A DNA stretch of 64,000 nt from Carboxydothermus islandicus (GTDB lineage: Bacteria; Bacillota; Z-2901; Carboxydothermales; Carboxydothermaceae): the NCBI RefSeq assembly GCF_001950325.1, contig NZ_BDJL01000030.1:51133-115132 (forward strand), given 5' to 3'. How positions within the stretch are numbered: position 1 is the first letter of the stretch; each line of letters opens with the position of its first letter. Both the position numbers and the translations under genes were made by a program. Below, piece after piece: positions 9,301 to 20,244 of the stretch. The notes under the pieces were generated by a model. That model saw only the letters and a program-made list of their open reading frames with translations, was not told the DNA's origin and searched no databases.

Positions 9301-10064
9301 AAAACCACTTCCTTAAAGTTAAATACAGGACCGTCTTTACATACTTTTTTATATTCAATTTCATTGTTGGAGAAAACTTTAACAACACATCCAAGACAAG
9401 CTCCAAAGCCACACGCCATATAGCTTTCCAGCGAAACTTCTACTAACCCTGAAAAGTTTTGCAAATACGGCTTTGCTGCTTGTAACATGACATTAGGACC
9501 GCAAAGGTAAATCTGGTCATAACTATTAATATCTTTGGCTTTAAGCCCGTCCAATACTAAACCTTTTTTTCCCGGTCCGGGAATTTCCGAGTATACCTCA
9601 ATATTCTTAAAATTTTTGGTAATTTCCGGAATAAACATTGCTTCGTTTTTAACACCGTAAATAATACTTATTTCTCCACCTTTTTTAATAATTTCCCTGG
9701 CTAAAAAGTTTAACGGAGCAATCCCTATGCCCCCGGCAACCAGCAGGCTTTTACCGGGCATTACCGTAAAACCCCGCCCCAAAGGAAGCAGCATACTTAT
9801 TTCCTGTCCGGGATGTATTTCCCGTAAAGCTCCTGTTCCCTTGCCCACCAATTTAATGTAAAAAGTAACCAAACCAGTCTTCAAATCCACATCGGCAAAG
9901 CTAAAGGGGCGACGCAAAAACACCCCTTTAGCTTCAATTTTCAACATGGCAAAACTTCCCGGAATAATTTCGGGCAAGATTTCCTCCGGTACGGAAATTT
10001 GCAGCTTATAGATTTCTTTTGTAAGAGGGATATTTTCCACCACTAAACCTTTTAGATCCTGCAT
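9297..10064 (-). CDS. pyrK: Dihydroorotate dehydrogenase B, electron-transfer subunit
   Basis: PyrK carries FAD and a [2Fe-2S] cluster and links PyrDB to NAD+. The FAD-binding motif RRPFSFAD is near residue 50, the NAD-binding stretch LLVAGGIGIAPLNFLA follows near residue 107, and a C-terminal cluster motif CGFGACLGC with a further Cys about 15 residues on provides the four ligands. Its 255 aa match the family. The stop codon overlaps the pyrDB start by 4 nt. Confidence 0.95.
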   Translation of the reverse strand: MQDLKGLVVENIPLTKEIYKLQISVPEEILPEIIPGSFAMLKIEAKGVFLRRPFSFADVDLKTGLVTFYIKLVGKGTGALREIHPGQEISMLLPLGRGFTVMPGKSLLVAGGIGIAPLNFLAREIIKKGGEISIIYGVKNEAMFIPEITKNFKNIEVYSEIPGPGKKGLVLDGLKAKDINSYDQIYLCGPNVMLQAAKPYLQNFSGLVEVSLESYMACGFGACLGCVVKVFSNNEIEYKKVCKDGPVFNFKEVVL

Positions 10065-10075
10065 AAACTCTCTCC

Positions 10076-13000
10076 TTAATGATAATCTTGAAGGGCATAA
10101 ACTTTAATTTCTTCTTCTTTGTTGATTAAATACTCCAGCATATTGGCCATCGCCCGGGCCGTATCTAAGGATGTAAGACACGGAACACCCAGCTCAACAG
10201 CAGTACGGCGAATTCTAAAGCCTTCCTTTTCCGGCTGACTTCCAGAGGTAAGCGTGTTGATCACCAATTGAATTTGGTCATCCCGCAGTAAGTCAAGAAT
10301 ATTATACGTTCCCTCCGAAAGTTTTTTCACTTTAACCACATCTAACCCTTTGCTTGTCAGGAAGTTTGCCGTTCCTTCGGTGGCAAAAATTCTAAACCCT
10401 AAATCGGCAAATTTTTTAATGATAGAATATGCTTCTTCCTTATCCCGGTCGGCAATTGTAGCAAGGACGGTTCCTTTTAATGGAACTTTAATTCCCGAAG
10501 CAATCAAAGCTTTATACAATGCTTCGGGAAAAGTTTGGGCAACTCCCATGACCTCTCCCGTCGATTTCATTTCCGGTCCTAAACTTACATCTAAGTTGGT
10601 AAGCTTGGCAAAGGAAAATACCGGAGCTTTTACACCCCATAAATTTCTCGTGGGTAAAATTCCTCCCTGATAACCAACTTCTCGTAAGGTTTTCCCTAAG
10701 GATAACAGGGTAGCAATTTTAACCATGGGAACTCCGGTTATTTTACTCAAAAACGGTATCGTTCTACTTGCCCGGGGATTAACCTCAAGAACATATAGTT
10801 CGTTTTCGTAAACCACATACTGAATATTTAAAAGTCCTTTAATACCCAAGCCCAAAGCAATTTTACAGGTATACTCGTAAATTTTATCGATCATCTCGGC
10901 ATCCAAATGTAATGTTGGATAAACAGCTATACTATCTCCGGAATGAACTCCCGCCCGTTCAATATGCTCCATAATCCCCGGTATAAACACTTCTTTCCCA
11001 TCCGCTAACGCGTCCACTTCTATTTCCAGTCCTTCCAAGTAACGGTCAATTAAAACCGGATGCTCAGGAGAAATTTGGGTTGCCCACTTCATGTAATTTT
11101 TTAGTTCCTCTTCATTATAAACTATTTCCATGGCCCGGCCACCCAAAACGTAAGATGGGCGAACCACCACCGGATATCCAATTTCTTTAGCCGTTTGTAC
11201 GGCTTCCGAAATAGCAAAAACACCTTTACCGGCAGGTCGTTTTAACCCCAAGGAGTTTAAAAAAGCGTCGAATTTTTGCCGGTCTTCGGCCGTATCAATA
11301 GCCTCTACACCGCTGCCAAACAGTTTGATCCCTGCCTGAGCAAGGGGTTTAGCTAAATTTATGGCAGTCTGTCCTCCAAACTGTACAACTACTCCTTCCG
11401 GTTTTTCATGATCAATGATATTTTTGACATCCTCAAAGGTTAAGGGATCAAAATAAAGGCGATCGGAAGTGTCAAAATCGGTACTGACCGTTTCGGGGTT
11501 GTTATTAATAATTACTGCTTTGTACCCTTCCTCTCTTAAGGTCCAGACCGCATGTACCGAACAGTAGTCAAACTCAATACCCTGTCCTATCCTAATAGGT
11601 CCGGAACCCAATACAAGAGCTTTTTTGCCTGAAGTTTCCTTGGCTTCATTTTCCTTTTCGTAGGTTGAATAAAAGTACGGAGTTTTGGCTTCAAATTCCC
11701 CGGCACAGGTGTCAACCATTTTATAAACCGGTTTTACCCCGTATTTTTCTCTTAAATTTCGAACTTCCCCTTCCGTTAAGCCTTTAAGTGCCGCAATTTC
11801 CCTATCGGAGAAATTCATTTTCTTTGCTTCTAATAAAAGTTCTGCTGTTAGGTCTTCGCGGGCGATTTTTTGCTCAAAACGTACAATATTTTCAATCTTT
11901 TTTAAGAAAAACTGGTCAATCCCCGTAATTTCCGAAAGCTTTTCAAGGCTATAACCCTGAATTATCGCTTCCCGCAGGTAAAAAAGCCGTTCATCATCGG
12001 GGTATTTTAACTTTTCCTCAAGCCTTGTAAGGTCTAAACCTTTCTTGGAAAGGCCATAAACTCCAATTTCCAGGGAACGTAATGCTTTGTTCAATGCCCC
12101 TTCAAAAGTTCGATCTATGGCCATTACCTCTCCCGTGGCTTTCATCTGGGTACCGATTCTTTTATCCATCGTCCGAAACTTATCAAAGGGCCAGCGGGGA
12201 ATCTTTACCACCACGTAATCCAAAGCCGGTTCAAAAGCTGCTGTGGTTTTACCGGTTACCGCATTAGGTATTTCCGGTAAAGTTAAACCCACCGCAATTT
12301 TTGCAGCAACTTTAGCAATAGGGTAGCCGGTAGCTTTTGACGCCAGGGCACTGGAACGGGAAACCCGCGGGTTTACTTCAATAACATAGTATTTAAAACT
12401 TTTGGGATCTAAAGCAAATTGAACATTACAGCCCCCTTCTATCTTAAGAGCCCGAATTATTTTTAACGCAGCATTGCGCAAAAGCTGGTACTCTTTATCG
12501 GATAAAGTCTGGGAAGGAGCTACCACTATTGAATCGCCGGTATGCACGCCTACCGGATCGATATTTTCCATGTTACAAACTATAATGGCATTATCCATCG
12601 CATCTCTTATAACTTCGTATTCAATTTCCTTCCAGCCAGCAACACTTTTTTCTACCAAAACCTGTTGAATTAAACTTTGCTTAAGACCTCTCTGGCAAAT
12701 TTCCTTAAACTCTTCATCATTATGGGCAATTCCGCCACCGGAACCTCCCAAAGTATAGGCAGGACGAATTATTACCGGATAGCCAATACTGCGCGCAAAC
12801 TTAAGGCCATCCTCAACATTGGTTACAATGGTACTTTCCGGTACCGGTTCGCCAATGGCGAGCATGGTTTCCTTAAATAACTCCCGGTCTTCAGCTTTTT
12901 TGATAGCATCTAAGGGCGTTCCGAGGATCTGAACGCTCTCCCTTTGCAAAATTCCTCGCTCAAACAATTCTACCGTTAAGTTTAAACCGGCCTGCCCTCC

Positions 13001-13270
13001 TAAAGTAGCAACTATTCCCTGCGGCTTTTCTTGAATTATTACTTTTTCTAAAAATTCAACAGTTAATGGTTCAATATAGACCCTATCGGCAATATTAGCA
13101 TCGGTCATAATTGTTGCCGGATTACTATTGACCAGCACCACTTCATATCCTTCTTCTTTTAAAGCTCTGCAGGCCTGGGTGCCAGCATAATCAAATTCCG
13201 CCGCTTGTCCAATGACAATTGGTCCTGAACCAATTACCATAACTTTTTGAATATCTGTTCTTTTAGGCAT
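10076..13270 (-). CDS. carB: Carbamoyl phosphate synthase, large subunit
   Basis: The large subunit makes carbamoyl phosphate from ammonia, bicarbonate and two ATP. The ~1064-aa protein shows the duplicated ATP-grasp organisation: [20 protein letters not shown] near the N-terminus and the matching [18 protein letters not shown] about 550 residues later, followed by an MGS-like allosteric domain (LVINTLTSG). The start at 13270 (MPKRTDIQ) follows a GGGGGA ribosome site and overlaps the carA stop by 8 nt. Position in the pyr operon implies a pyrimidine-regulated copy (pyrAB). Confidence 0.97.
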   Translation of the reverse strand: MPKRTDIQKVMVIGSGPIVIGQAAEFDYAGTQACRALKEEGYEVVLVNSNPATIMTDANIADRVYIEPLTVEFLEKVIIQEKPQGIVATLGGQAGLNLTVELFERGILQRESVQILGTPLDAIKKAEDRELFKETMLAIGEPVPESTIVTNVEDGLKFARSIGYPVIIRPAYTLGGSGGGIAHNDEEFKEICQRGLKQSLIQQVLVEKSVAGWKEIEYEVIRDAMDNAIIVCNMENIDPVGVHTGDSIVVAPSQTLSDKEYQLLRNAALKIIRALKIEGGCNVQFALDPKSFKYYVIEVNPRVSRSSALASKATGYPIAKVAAKIAVGLTLPEIPNAVTGKTTAAFEPALDYVVVKIPRWPFDKFRTMDKRIGTQMKATGEVMAIDRTFEGALNKALRSLEIGVYGLSKKGLDLTRLEEKLKYPDDERLFYLREAIIQGYSLEKLSEITGIDQFFLKKIENIVRFEQKIAREDLTAELLLEAKKMNFSDREIAALKGLTEGEVRNLREKYGVKPVYKMVDTCAGEFEAKTPYFYSTYEKENEAKETSGKKALVLGSGPIRIGQGIEFDYCSVHAVWTLREEGYKAVIINNNPETVSTDFDTSDRLYFDPLTFEDVKNIIDHEKPEGVVVQFGGQTAINLAKPLAQAGIKLFGSGVEAIDTAEDRQKFDAFLNSLGLKRPAGKGVFAISEAVQTAKEIGYPVVVRPSYVLGGRAMEIVYNEEELKNYMKWATQISPEHPVLIDRYLEGLEIEVDALADGKEVFIPGIMEHIERAGVHSGDSIAVYPTLHLDAEMIDKIYEYTCKIALGLGIKGLLNIQYVVYENELYVLEVNPRASRTIPFLSKITGVPMVKIATLLSLGKTLREVGYQGGILPTRNLWGVKAPVFSFAKLTNLDVSLGPEMKSTGEVMGVAQTFPEALYKALIASGIKVPLKGTVLATIADRDKEEAYSIIKKFADLGFRIFATEGTANFLTSKGLDVVKVKKLSEGTYNILDLLRDDQIQLVINTLTSGSQPEKEGFRIRRTAVELGVPCLTSLDTARAMANMLEYLINKEEEIKVYALQDYH

Positions 13271-14351
13271 AGCCGTCCCCCTTGTCAATCATTTCTAAAA
13301 ACAAATCAAAAATAAAGTCTGCATCATTGGGCCCCGGTGCCGCCTCCGGATGAAACTGTACCGAAAGAATTTTATCATGTCTACTTCGCAGGCCTTCAAT
13401 GGTATTATCATTTAAATTGCGAAACCAGATTTCAAGCCCTGTTCCAACTAAGCTTTCTTCCCGCACAGCAAAACCGTGGTTATGAGAAGTTATGAAAACT
13501 CTTTTACTTTCCGTTTCGATTACCGGGTGGTTGCTACCTCTGTGGCCAAATTTTAGTTTGTAGGTTTGAGCCCCATGGGCCAAAGCTAAAAGTTGATGCC
13601 CAAGACATATTCCTAAAATGGGAAGCTTGCCGATTAATTGCCTGATGATAAAAATACTTTCCTGTAAATCCGCCGGATCACCAGGACCGTTAGAAAGTAC
13701 TACCCCCTGGGGACCTAAGGCTAATATTTGTTCGGCAGGCATCAGGGGAGGTACAACATAAACCTCTGCTCCCCTTTTTAACAAAGAGTGTAAAATACTA
13801 TTTTTGGCCCCGTAGTCCACCAGTACCACCCGCGGTTTTTGTCCCGGATAATAAAGGACTTCACTTCCCGCTACCTGGTAGGCAAGTTTTTGTCCGGAAA
13901 TATCCGGGAGCAGCTTAACTTTTTCCTGATATTCCGTCCTTTTTTCGGGAAAAGCGGAAATGATTCCTTTCATAACTCCGTACAAGCGTAATTTCTTGGT
14001 AATTTCCCGGGTATCGACCCCCGCTAAAGTAACAATTTTTTCCTCATTAAGAAAGTGTTCTAATCGTTCTTTTTGACGCCAGTTACTGGGAAAATCACAC
14101 AATTCCCGGACCACCAGCCCGCGTACAAAGCTTTTTTCCCGTTCCTTATCTTCGGGTATAAAACCGTAATTACCGATTAATGGATAAGTCATGACAACTA
14201 TTTGTCCGGCATAGGAAGGATCGGTTAATATTTCCTGATAGCCGGTCATTCCCGTATTAAAAACTACTTCCCCAAAATTTTCCCCAGCATACCCGTAAAT
14301 TTCTCCTTCATAGCAAGATCCGTCTTCTAAAATCAGTATCCCTTTTGGCAA
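13263..14351 (-). CDS. carA: Carbamoyl phosphate synthase, small (glutaminase) subunit
   Basis: CarA hydrolyses glutamine and delivers ammonia to CarB. The class I amidotransferase nucleophile Cys249 lies in [12 protein letters not shown], with the catalytic His in [12 protein letters not shown] near the C-terminus. The N-terminal domain contains [20 protein letters not shown], a conserved family stretch. At 362 aa it is full length. It sits between pyrC and carB with 1-nt and overlapping junctions. Confidence 0.97.
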   Translation of the reverse strand: MPKGILILEDGSCYEGEIYGYAGENFGEVVFNTGMTGYQEILTDPSYAGQIVVMTYPLIGNYGFIPEDKEREKSFVRGLVVRELCDFPSNWRQKERLEHFLNEEKIVTLAGVDTREITKKLRLYGVMKGIISAFPEKRTEYQEKVKLLPDISGQKLAYQVAGSEVLYYPGQKPRVVLVDYGAKNSILHSLLKRGAEVYVVPPLMPAEQILALGPQGVVLSNGPGDPADLQESIFIIRQLIGKLPILGICLGHQLLALAHGAQTYKLKFGHRGSNHPVIETESKRVFITSHNHGFAVREESLVGTGLEIWFRNLNDNTIEGLRSRHDKILSVQFHPEAAPGPNDADFIFDLFLEMIDKGDGYA

Positions 14352-14352
14352 G

Positions 14353-15645
14353 CTACTGCACTCCTTTCAATAGTCGCTGATAGGCCACTATACCCTGATA
14401 AATGGTCATTACTGGCCAACCGGTTAATGTTTTCCCGAGAAAAGGATTATTTTTTGACTTTCCAACCAGCAACTCTTCGCTTACCTTTAAGGTAAGTTTT
14501 GGATCTATTATTGTTAAATTTGCATAATTTCCCTTTTTTATATCTCCCTGCTTTGGCAGCTGCAAAATTTTTGCTGGATTAACCGTCATTTTTAAAAGGA
14601 GCTTTTCTAACGTAATCTTTTTCGTCAGCACCAGTTCGGTATAAAGCACCGGAAAAGCCGTTTCTAATCCTTCCATCCCAAAAGGTGCATCGTTAAACTC
14701 CACATTTTTTTCATAGGAAGCATGGGGAGCATGATCAGTAGCTATAACATCTATTACCCCTTCTAACAAACCTTTAAGTAAAGCTTTCTGCTCTTCTGCC
14801 TCGCGCAGAGGAGGATTTACTTTTAAATTAGTATCGTACCCGGCTAAAGCTTCATCGGTCAAAACTAAATGATAGGGTGTAACCTCAGCCGTTACTTTGA
14901 GGCCAAGTTTTTTCGCGGCCGCAACCAGCCGCACCCCTTCAGCGGTACTTAAATGGGCAACATGAAGTTTTGCTCCAGTTATTTTGGCAATTTCAATGTC
15001 CCGGTATATTGCTACATTTTCCGCAGCTTTGGGTATTCCCCTTAACCCCAGTACGGTTGACCAGTAACCTTCATTTATAACTCCCCGGTTGGCAATTGTC
15101 GGTTCTTCGGCATGAGTAATTACCAAGAGGTCGAGGGCAGCAGCATATTCCATTGCATGTCTGAATACAGCACCATTGGCAACCCAGTTCCCATCATCGG
15201 TAATGGCTACAACACCAGCTTCTTTTAATTCATGCAGTTTACTGAGCTCCTTCCCCGCTCTACCTTTTGTAATACATCCCGAAAAAAGGATATTTAAGGG
15301 GATATTTTTACTCTTCTCCTTCCAGTAATAAACTACCGTCGCGTTGTCCGGTGGCGGGTCGGTATTGGGCATCATTAAAACACCGGTAAACCCCCCGGCT
15401 AAAGCAGCTTTACTTCCGGAATGAATGTCTTCCTTGTGGGTATATCCTGGATCCCGGAAATGAACGTGCATATCAATTAATCCGGGAATTAAAAATTTTT
15501 CTTCAATGTCAATTACCTCGACATCATTGCGGTTGATTTCAGGGGAGATTTCCGCTATGATACCTTTGTCTATCAAGACATCCATTTTGCTTATTTTCCC
15601 GTCTTCAACCATTACCACATTACCGTTTTTAATCAACATTCCCAC
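14353..15645 (-). CDS. pyrC: Dihydroorotase
   Basis: PyrC cyclises carbamoyl aspartate to dihydroorotate. It is a type I amidohydrolase of 430 aa: metal ligands His60 and His62 are in [16 protein letters not shown] and VAHLSTAEG supply further histidines, and the catalytic Asp is in VIATDHAPH (about residue 305). The GTG at 15645 lies 7 nt from a GGAGGG site; an ATG two codons downstream is an alternative. The start overlaps the end of pyrB by 17 nt. Confidence 0.96.
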   Translation of the reverse strand: MGMLIKNGNVVMVEDGKISKMDVLIDKGIIAEISPEINRNDVEVIDIEEKFLIPGLIDMHVHFRDPGYTHKEDIHSGSKAALAGGFTGVLMMPNTDPPPDNATVVYYWKEKSKNIPLNILFSGCITKGRAGKELSKLHELKEAGVVAITDDGNWVANGAVFRHAMEYAAALDLLVITHAEEPTIANRGVINEGYWSTVLGLRGIPKAAENVAIYRDIEIAKITGAKLHVAHLSTAEGVRLVAAAKKLGLKVTAEVTPYHLVLTDEALAGYDTNLKVNPPLREAEEQKALLKGLLEGVIDVIATDHAPHASYEKNVEFNDAPFGMEGLETAFPVLYTELVLTKKITLEKLLLKMTVNPAKILQLPKQGDIKKGNYANLTIIDPKLTLKVSEELLVGKSKNNPFLGKTLTGWPVMTIYQGIVAYQRLLKGVQ

Positions 15646-16564
15646 TTTCGTTCCCTCCGGCTAATAAATATAAAACCGCCATTCTAACCGCTACCCCATT
15701 GGTAACCTGTTCATTTACCACCGCATTAGGGCCATCGGCAACATAATCGTCAATTTCTACACCACGGTTCATCGGCCCCGGGTGAAGAATAAGCAATTTT
15801 TTACCTTTTAATTTTTCAAGCTTTTCCTGAGTTAAACCATACCAGTCGCGATATTCATCTAAGGTCGTTAAATATCCTGCATCCTGCCTTTCTCTTTGTA
15901 TTCGTAACACATTGACAACGTCAGCCCACTCCAGAGTTCGCTGAAGATTTATTTCTACTTTTACCCCAAATTTTTCGATTTCCACCGGTATTAAAGAAGG
16001 AGGACCGCAAACGGTTACTTCTGCCCCCAATTTTATTAATCCCCAAATATTAGAGCGGGCCACCCGGCTGTGGTAAATATCACCAATTATTGCCACTTTT
16101 AAACCTTCAATTTTATCAAGCTTTTGCTTTATGGTAAATAAATCTAACAAGGCCTGGGTTGGATGCTCGTGAAACCCATCCCCGGCGTTAATAACCGACA
16201 TTTTTGTATTTAAAGAAATAAACTTGGGAACTCCCGACTGCTGGTGACGTACGGCTATTATTTCAACACCCATTGCTTCCAAAGTCCGGATGGTGTCAAT
16301 GAGCGATTCCCCTTTTTGCACACTGGAACTGCCAACGTTAATACTTAGTGTGTCAGCGCTTAAAAATTTGGCCGCCAACTCAAAGGAACTTCTGGTACGG
16401 GTTGAAGGTTCGTAAAAAAGGGTTGCAACCGTTTTCCCCCTTAATGTTGGAACTTTCTTTATATCCCGCATTATTATGTCACGCATCGGGCGGGCAATAT
16501 CTAAGATAGTATTAATTTCTTCTTTACTTAATTCTTGAAGACCAAGCAAGTGCTTCCGTTTCAT
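15629..16564 (-). CDS. pyrB: Aspartate carbamoyltransferase, catalytic chain
   Basis: PyrB makes carbamoyl aspartate from carbamoyl phosphate and aspartate. The carbamoyl phosphate loop STRTR is at residues 54-58 and HPTQALLDL lies near residue 130. No regulatory chain gene (pyrI) is present, as in Bacillus, where the trimeric enzyme is unregulated allosterically. A PyrR-type attenuator occupies the gap between pyrR and this gene, so transcription into pyrB-pyrE is controlled by UMP/PyrR. Confidence 0.97.
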   Translation of the reverse strand: MKRKHLLGLQELSKEEINTILDIARPMRDIIMRDIKKVPTLRGKTVATLFYEPSTRTRSSFELAAKFLSADTLSINVGSSSVQKGESLIDTIRTLEAMGVEIIAVRHQQSGVPKFISLNTKMSVINAGDGFHEHPTQALLDLFTIKQKLDKIEGLKVAIIGDIYHSRVARSNIWGLIKLGAEVTVCGPPSLIPVEIEKFGVKVEINLQRTLEWADVVNVLRIQRERQDAGYLTTLDEYRDWYGLTQEKLEKLKGKKLLILHPGPMNRGVEIDDYVADGPNAVVNEQVTNGVAVRMAVLYLLAGGNESGNVD

Positions 16565-16580
16565 TTTATTACCTCCCTAT

Positions 16581-16659
16581 AAAAAAACTCCCGGAGGCCT
16601 CCGGGAGTTAACAAAACCCGTCAACCCCTTTTAGGCCTCTCAGGACCTATTTAAAAGGG
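16581..16659 (-). promoter_or_regulatory. PyrR-dependent attenuator between pyrR and pyrB
   Basis: Reading on the minus strand, a PyrR-binding loop (16625-16659) with TCCTGAGAGGCC inside a CCCTTTT/AAAAGGG stem is followed by a perfect 24-nt palindrome (12-bp arms, AACTCCCGGAGG at 16586-16597) and a run of T. This is the known PyrR layout: with UMP/UTP, PyrR stabilises the loop and the terminator forms. The antiterminator was not folded computationally. Confidence 0.88.
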
Positions 16660-16666
16660 TCGCCAT

Positions 16667-17218
<552 letters not shown>

Positions 17219-17235
17219 TTATACCCCTCCATATA

Positions 17236-17323
17236 AATTTAAAACCTGCACACGTGAGGCGTGTGCAGGTTTAGTATTGCCTTATTAAACCCTTACTAGC
17301 CTCACAGGACCAGTTTAAAGGTC
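17236..17323 (-). promoter_or_regulatory. PyrR-dependent attenuator in the pyrR leader
   Basis: The minus-strand leader has a PyrR-binding loop (17290-17323) with GGTCCTGTGAGGCTAG flanked by CCTT/AAGG arms. A 12-bp perfect hairpin follows at 17242-17272 (AAACCTGCACAC / GTGTGCAGGTTT) with a TTTTAAATTT tail. It ends about 20 nt before the pyrR start codon. Confidence 0.88.
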
Positions 17324-17337
17324 ATTCAGTTATACTA

Positions 17338-17366
17338 AGAGTAACAACTTTTTTTTTCTTTGTCAA
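17338..17366 (-). promoter_or_regulatory. Candidate promoter of the pyr operon
   Basis: A consensus -35 TTGACA (17361-17366 on the minus strand) is followed 17 nt later by TACTCT, a poor -10. It lies just upstream of the first attenuator, where the operon promoter must be. The -10 match is only 3 of 6, so the exact position is uncertain. Confidence 0.35.
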
Positions 17367-17424
17367 GAAGGAAATTATCTCACAAAAGGCGAAAATAAAT
17401 GTTTTAAAGAAGGAGGTACCAATC

Positions 17425-17886
17425 ATGAAAAAAGTAGCGTTCCAAACAATAGTCTTTGATAGCGATATGAATCCGGTTGTCTTACTTGTTGATGAAAACC
17501 AGGAATTTGTCCTTCCTTTATTTTTTACTCCCAAAGAATTGGAACCCATTCTTTTTTCTTTGGAAAACTTTATTCCTGAACAGCCGGAAACTTATAATCT
17601 TCTTTTAGAAATTATCAAAACAAATAATTTAAAAGTTAAGGAGTTAACTATTACCGACATCTTCGCCGATAGAGTATTTTCTGTCTTAGCTTTAAAAAAA
17701 GGTCGGAAAGAACAGTTTTATAACTGCCGTATTAATGACGGGTTAGCTCTCGCAATATATTTCAAAGCTCCCATTTACATTACCGAAAAAGTAGAATTAT
17801 CCACCTATCCTGTAACTAATTTACCCGATGACCTGGAAAAAGAGCTCCAGCCGTTAATAGAGGAATGGAAAAAATCTCTTAATTAA
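17425..17886 (+). CDS. DUF151 / bifunctional-nuclease-domain protein
   Basis: The 153-aa protein fits the DUF151 (BFN domain) family, small proteins some of which show nuclease activity; the physiological role here is unknown. Family marks are VLLVDENQEFVLPLFF near the N-terminus and the central RINDGLALAIYFKAPIYI (about residues 113-130). It has a strong AAGGAGGT site before the ATG. It is a single plus-strand gene divergent from pyrR and convergent with rluD; the two stop codons overlap by 4 nt. Confidence 0.8.
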   Translation: MKKVAFQTIVFDSDMNPVVLLVDENQEFVLPLFFTPKELEPILFSLENFIPEQPETYNLLLEIIKTNNLKVKELTITDIFADRVFSVLALKKGRKEQFYNCRINDGLALAIYFKAPIYITEKVELSTYPVTNLPDDLEKELQPLIEEWKKSLN

Positions 17887-18800
17887 CCTCTTAATTTGGC
17901 AAGCACCTTTTGAAAGTCTTCGGGCAATGGAGCAGTAAACTCAAGTAATTCTCCAGAACGGGGATGAATAAAAGATAGCTTTATAGCGTGAAGCATTTGT
18001 CTTTTAACCCCCAAAGGATTATTCTGTGGTCCGTATTTTAGATCTCCCAAAACCGGATGACCCAAGTAACTAAAATGAACCCGAATTTGATGGGTACGTC
18101 CCGTTAAAAGTTTAGCCTGAATTAAGGTAAATCCCCCATTAAACTCTTCTAAAACCTTATATACCGTCTGAGCCGGTTTTCCACTAGAAACTACCGCCAT
18201 CTTCTGGCGATCTTTAGGATTTCGTCCAATAGGAAGGTCGATAATTCCTTCTTTATTCTTCAAATAACCATGGACAATTGTCCAGTATTCCCGAACAGCG
18301 TTTTTCGCTTTAATTTGTTCTGCTAAAGACTGATGGGCCAGATCATTTTTTGCCACCACCAGCAAACCCGAAGTATCTTTGTCCAAACGGTGAACAATAC
18401 CCGGTCGCAGCACTCCGCCAATGCCCGATAAATTTTGACAATGATATAAAAGGGCATTCACCAATGTTCCGTCCCAATTTCCCTCGGCCGGGTGTACCAC
18501 CATCCCTGCTTTTTTATTTACCACGACCAAATCCTCATCTTCATAAACAATGTCTAACGGAATTTCTTCGGGTTTAACTGAAAGTTCTCGGGGAGGAGGA
18601 ATTAAGACGGATATAATTTCTCCTCCCCTTACTTTATAACTTGCCTTGCGACATAATCCATTAACCGTAACTTTTCCTTCTTCAATTAACTTCTTAATAA
18701 AACTTCGAGATAATTCCAATTCTTCCTGTTCAGCTAAAAACTTATCCAATCGTAAATCGCTGTACTCTGGATTTACCATTACTTTTATTTCTGTATCCAT
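17883..18800 (-). CDS. rluD: RluD-type 23S rRNA pseudouridine synthase
   Basis: This RluA/RluD-family synthase converts uridines to pseudouridine, most likely in 23S rRNA. It has an N-terminal S4 RNA-binding domain (residues ~10-75) and the catalytic motif GIVHRLDKDTSGLLVVAKN with Asp140, followed by LLTGRTHQIRVHFSYLGHP. The 305-aa length is typical. It lies 8 nt after lspA, the same order as lspA-ylyB in Bacillus. The precise target uridines are inferred from the family only. Confidence 0.92.
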   Translation of the reverse strand: MDTEIKVMVNPEYSDLRLDKFLAEQEELELSRSFIKKLIEEGKVTVNGLCRKASYKVRGGEIISVLIPPPRELSVKPEEIPLDIVYEDEDLVVVNKKAGMVVHPAEGNWDGTLVNALLYHCQNLSGIGGVLRPGIVHRLDKDTSGLLVVAKNDLAHQSLAEQIKAKNAVREYWTIVHGYLKNKEGIIDLPIGRNPKDRQKMAVVSSGKPAQTVYKVLEEFNGGFTLIQAKLLTGRTHQIRVHFSYLGHPVLGDLKYGPQNNPLGVKRQMLHAIKLSFIHPRSGELLEFTAPLPEDFQKVLAKLRG

Positions 18801-18808
18801 TCTTTTTA

Positions 18809-19258
18809 CTACTCCTTTTTCAGCAAAAACTGATAAGTAAAAAGCAAAAGTCCAACGGTAATAAAACTATCGGCCAAATTAAATACAGGCCAGAAGTGAA
18901 AATCCAAAAAGTCCGTCACCTGTCCCTGCGTGAGGCGGTCGTAAAAATTTCCTAAGGCTCCTCCGAAAATAAGGGCTAATGATGTTAAAAGAAAACGATT
19001 TCTATTACCGGTAGTTACCAAATAAATTAAGATTCCGCTTAAAACAAAAATGGTTATTAATATAAATATTCCCCGTTGATTGGGTAACAAACTAAAGGCT
19101 GCCCCCGGATTTTTTACATGGGTAATGCTAAAGAAGGAGAGTATTTTAACCGATTGACCCAGGGCAAAATTTTTTATAATAAAATATTTTGACAATTGGT
19201 CCAATAAAAAAAAGACAAAAGAAAGCAGTAAAAAATACCCCACCTTTGTCAACCCCAC
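18809..19258 (-). CDS. lspA: Lipoprotein signal peptidase (signal peptidase II)
   Basis: LspA removes lipoprotein signal peptides in the membrane. The 149-aa protein has four hydrophobic segments, the KNPGAAFS motif near residue 50, and the two catalytic aspartates in GNFYDRLTQGQVTDFLDF and FNLADSFIT. A GTG at 19258, 2 nt after the preceding stop codon, is used as start; a clear ribosome site is lacking, so coupling to the upstream gene is likely. Confidence 0.93.
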   Translation of the reverse strand: MGLTKVGYFLLLSFVFFLLDQLSKYFIIKNFALGQSVKILSFFSITHVKNPGAAFSLLPNQRGIFILITIFVLSGILIYLVTTGNRNRFLLTSLALIFGGALGNFYDRLTQGQVTDFLDFHFWPVFNLADSFITVGLLLFTYQFLLKKE

Positions 19259-19260
19259 TT

Positions 19261-19902
19261 TTAACGGTGTTGTGGTCTACTTTCATCATCTACCCCTTTA
19301 AAGTTTTGATATATAATTCCATCATCGCCAATTACATAGGGAATAGAATCCACCTCATCGGTACTGCTGTTTTCTTCTTCGGGCGGTAAATCTTCATAAA
19401 AAATATTTTCCCGGGTATTAAAATTGGCCACCGCCTGCCAGGAATCTTCCCCATCAAAAAGTATTTGGGAAGTATTATCAAGATTAATTTTCTCCATGAA
19501 AGGTGAAAGCACTTGTTCTTCTACCGGTCTTATAGAAGGTACAGTTCTTTCTTCCACTCGTCTTTGGCAGGTAAGACAACGAATTGCTACAGGATTGGCT
19601 AAAAGCCTTTCAACGGGAATTTTCTGTCCGCAATCTATACAGAAACCATATTTCCCTTGATTTATCAAGGCTATAGCTTCGTCAATTTGCCTTAGCTTTA
19701 ATTTTAGATTATCAATGAGAGCCAGGTCTTTGCTTCGTTCAAAACTTTCACTACCTAAATCACCGGGATGATTATCGTAAAAGGAAAGTTCCTGGGTCGT
19801 TTCAAAAAAAGGGTTTTCTTTATCCTTCTTTAACTCCTGAAGTCTTTTCTCGTACTCCTCTTTTTGCTTTAAAAGCATTTTCTTAACTATTGCAATATCC
19901 AT
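19261..19902 (-). CDS. DksA/TraR-type zinc-finger protein (YteA family)
   Basis: The 213-aa protein has an N-terminal coiled coil (residues ~5-85), then a C4 zinc finger with CIDCG and CLTCQ about 20 residues apart, and a C-terminal acidic part containing the YteA-like motif SIPYVIGDDGIIYQ. Firmicute homologues often sit next to lspA, as here, and are sporulation-associated in some species. Whether it binds RNA polymerase like DksA cannot be told; the coiled-coil tip was not examined structurally. A GGAG site precedes the ATG. Confidence 0.85.
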   Translation of the reverse strand: MDIAIVKKMLLKQKEEYEKRLQELKKDKENPFFETTQELSFYDNHPGDLGSESFERSKDLALIDNLKLKLRQIDEAIALINQGKYGFCIDCGQKIPVERLLANPVAIRCLTCQRRVEERTVPSIRPVEEQVLSPFMEKINLDNTSQILFDGEDSWQAVANFNTRENIFYEDLPPEEENSSTDEVDSIPYVIGDDGIIYQNFKGVDDESRPQHR

Positions 19903-19925
19903 AGAAACTAACTCCTTTTTTGCGT

Positions 19926-20207
19926 TTAATACCCAAGTCTTAAATTAACTAACTGAATGATTTTAGCGATAAAATCACTGATAACCGGTAACTTCAAAAC
20001 CAGTAAGTGCTTTAAAAGGTAAATTAAAACTACACTTACCACAGAAAATCCAATAGCAGCCCCAATCCCCCGCCCAATTCCCAAAAGAAAATTTAAAAAA
20101 ATAAGTCTACCGGGATTTTCTAACATTTCAACATATTCCTTGATTTTTACCTGTTCTAACTTCACTACCAATTTCTCAGCAGCTTCGGCTATATTATCCC
20201 GCTCCAC
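19926..20207 (-). CDS. DUF5665-like small membrane protein
   Basis: This protein of about 93 aa has an amphipathic N-terminus with EYVEMLENPGRLIFLNFLLG, then a glycine-rich GIGRGIGAAIGF leading into a hydrophobic helix (about residues 45-70). That pattern matches the DUF5665 family of Firmicute membrane proteins; function is unknown. The frame opens at a TTG at 20225 without a ribosome site. I prefer the GTG at 20207, which follows AGGGG and gives MERDNIAEAA. Confidence 0.65.
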   Translation of the reverse strand: MERDNIAEAAEKLVVKLEQVKIKEYVEMLENPGRLIFLNFLLGIGRGIGAAIGFSVVSVVLIYLLKHLLVLKLPVISDFIAKIIQLVNLRLGY

Positions 20208-20244
20208 CTTTACCCCTACTTTCAAAATTATTATAACCGGTTAC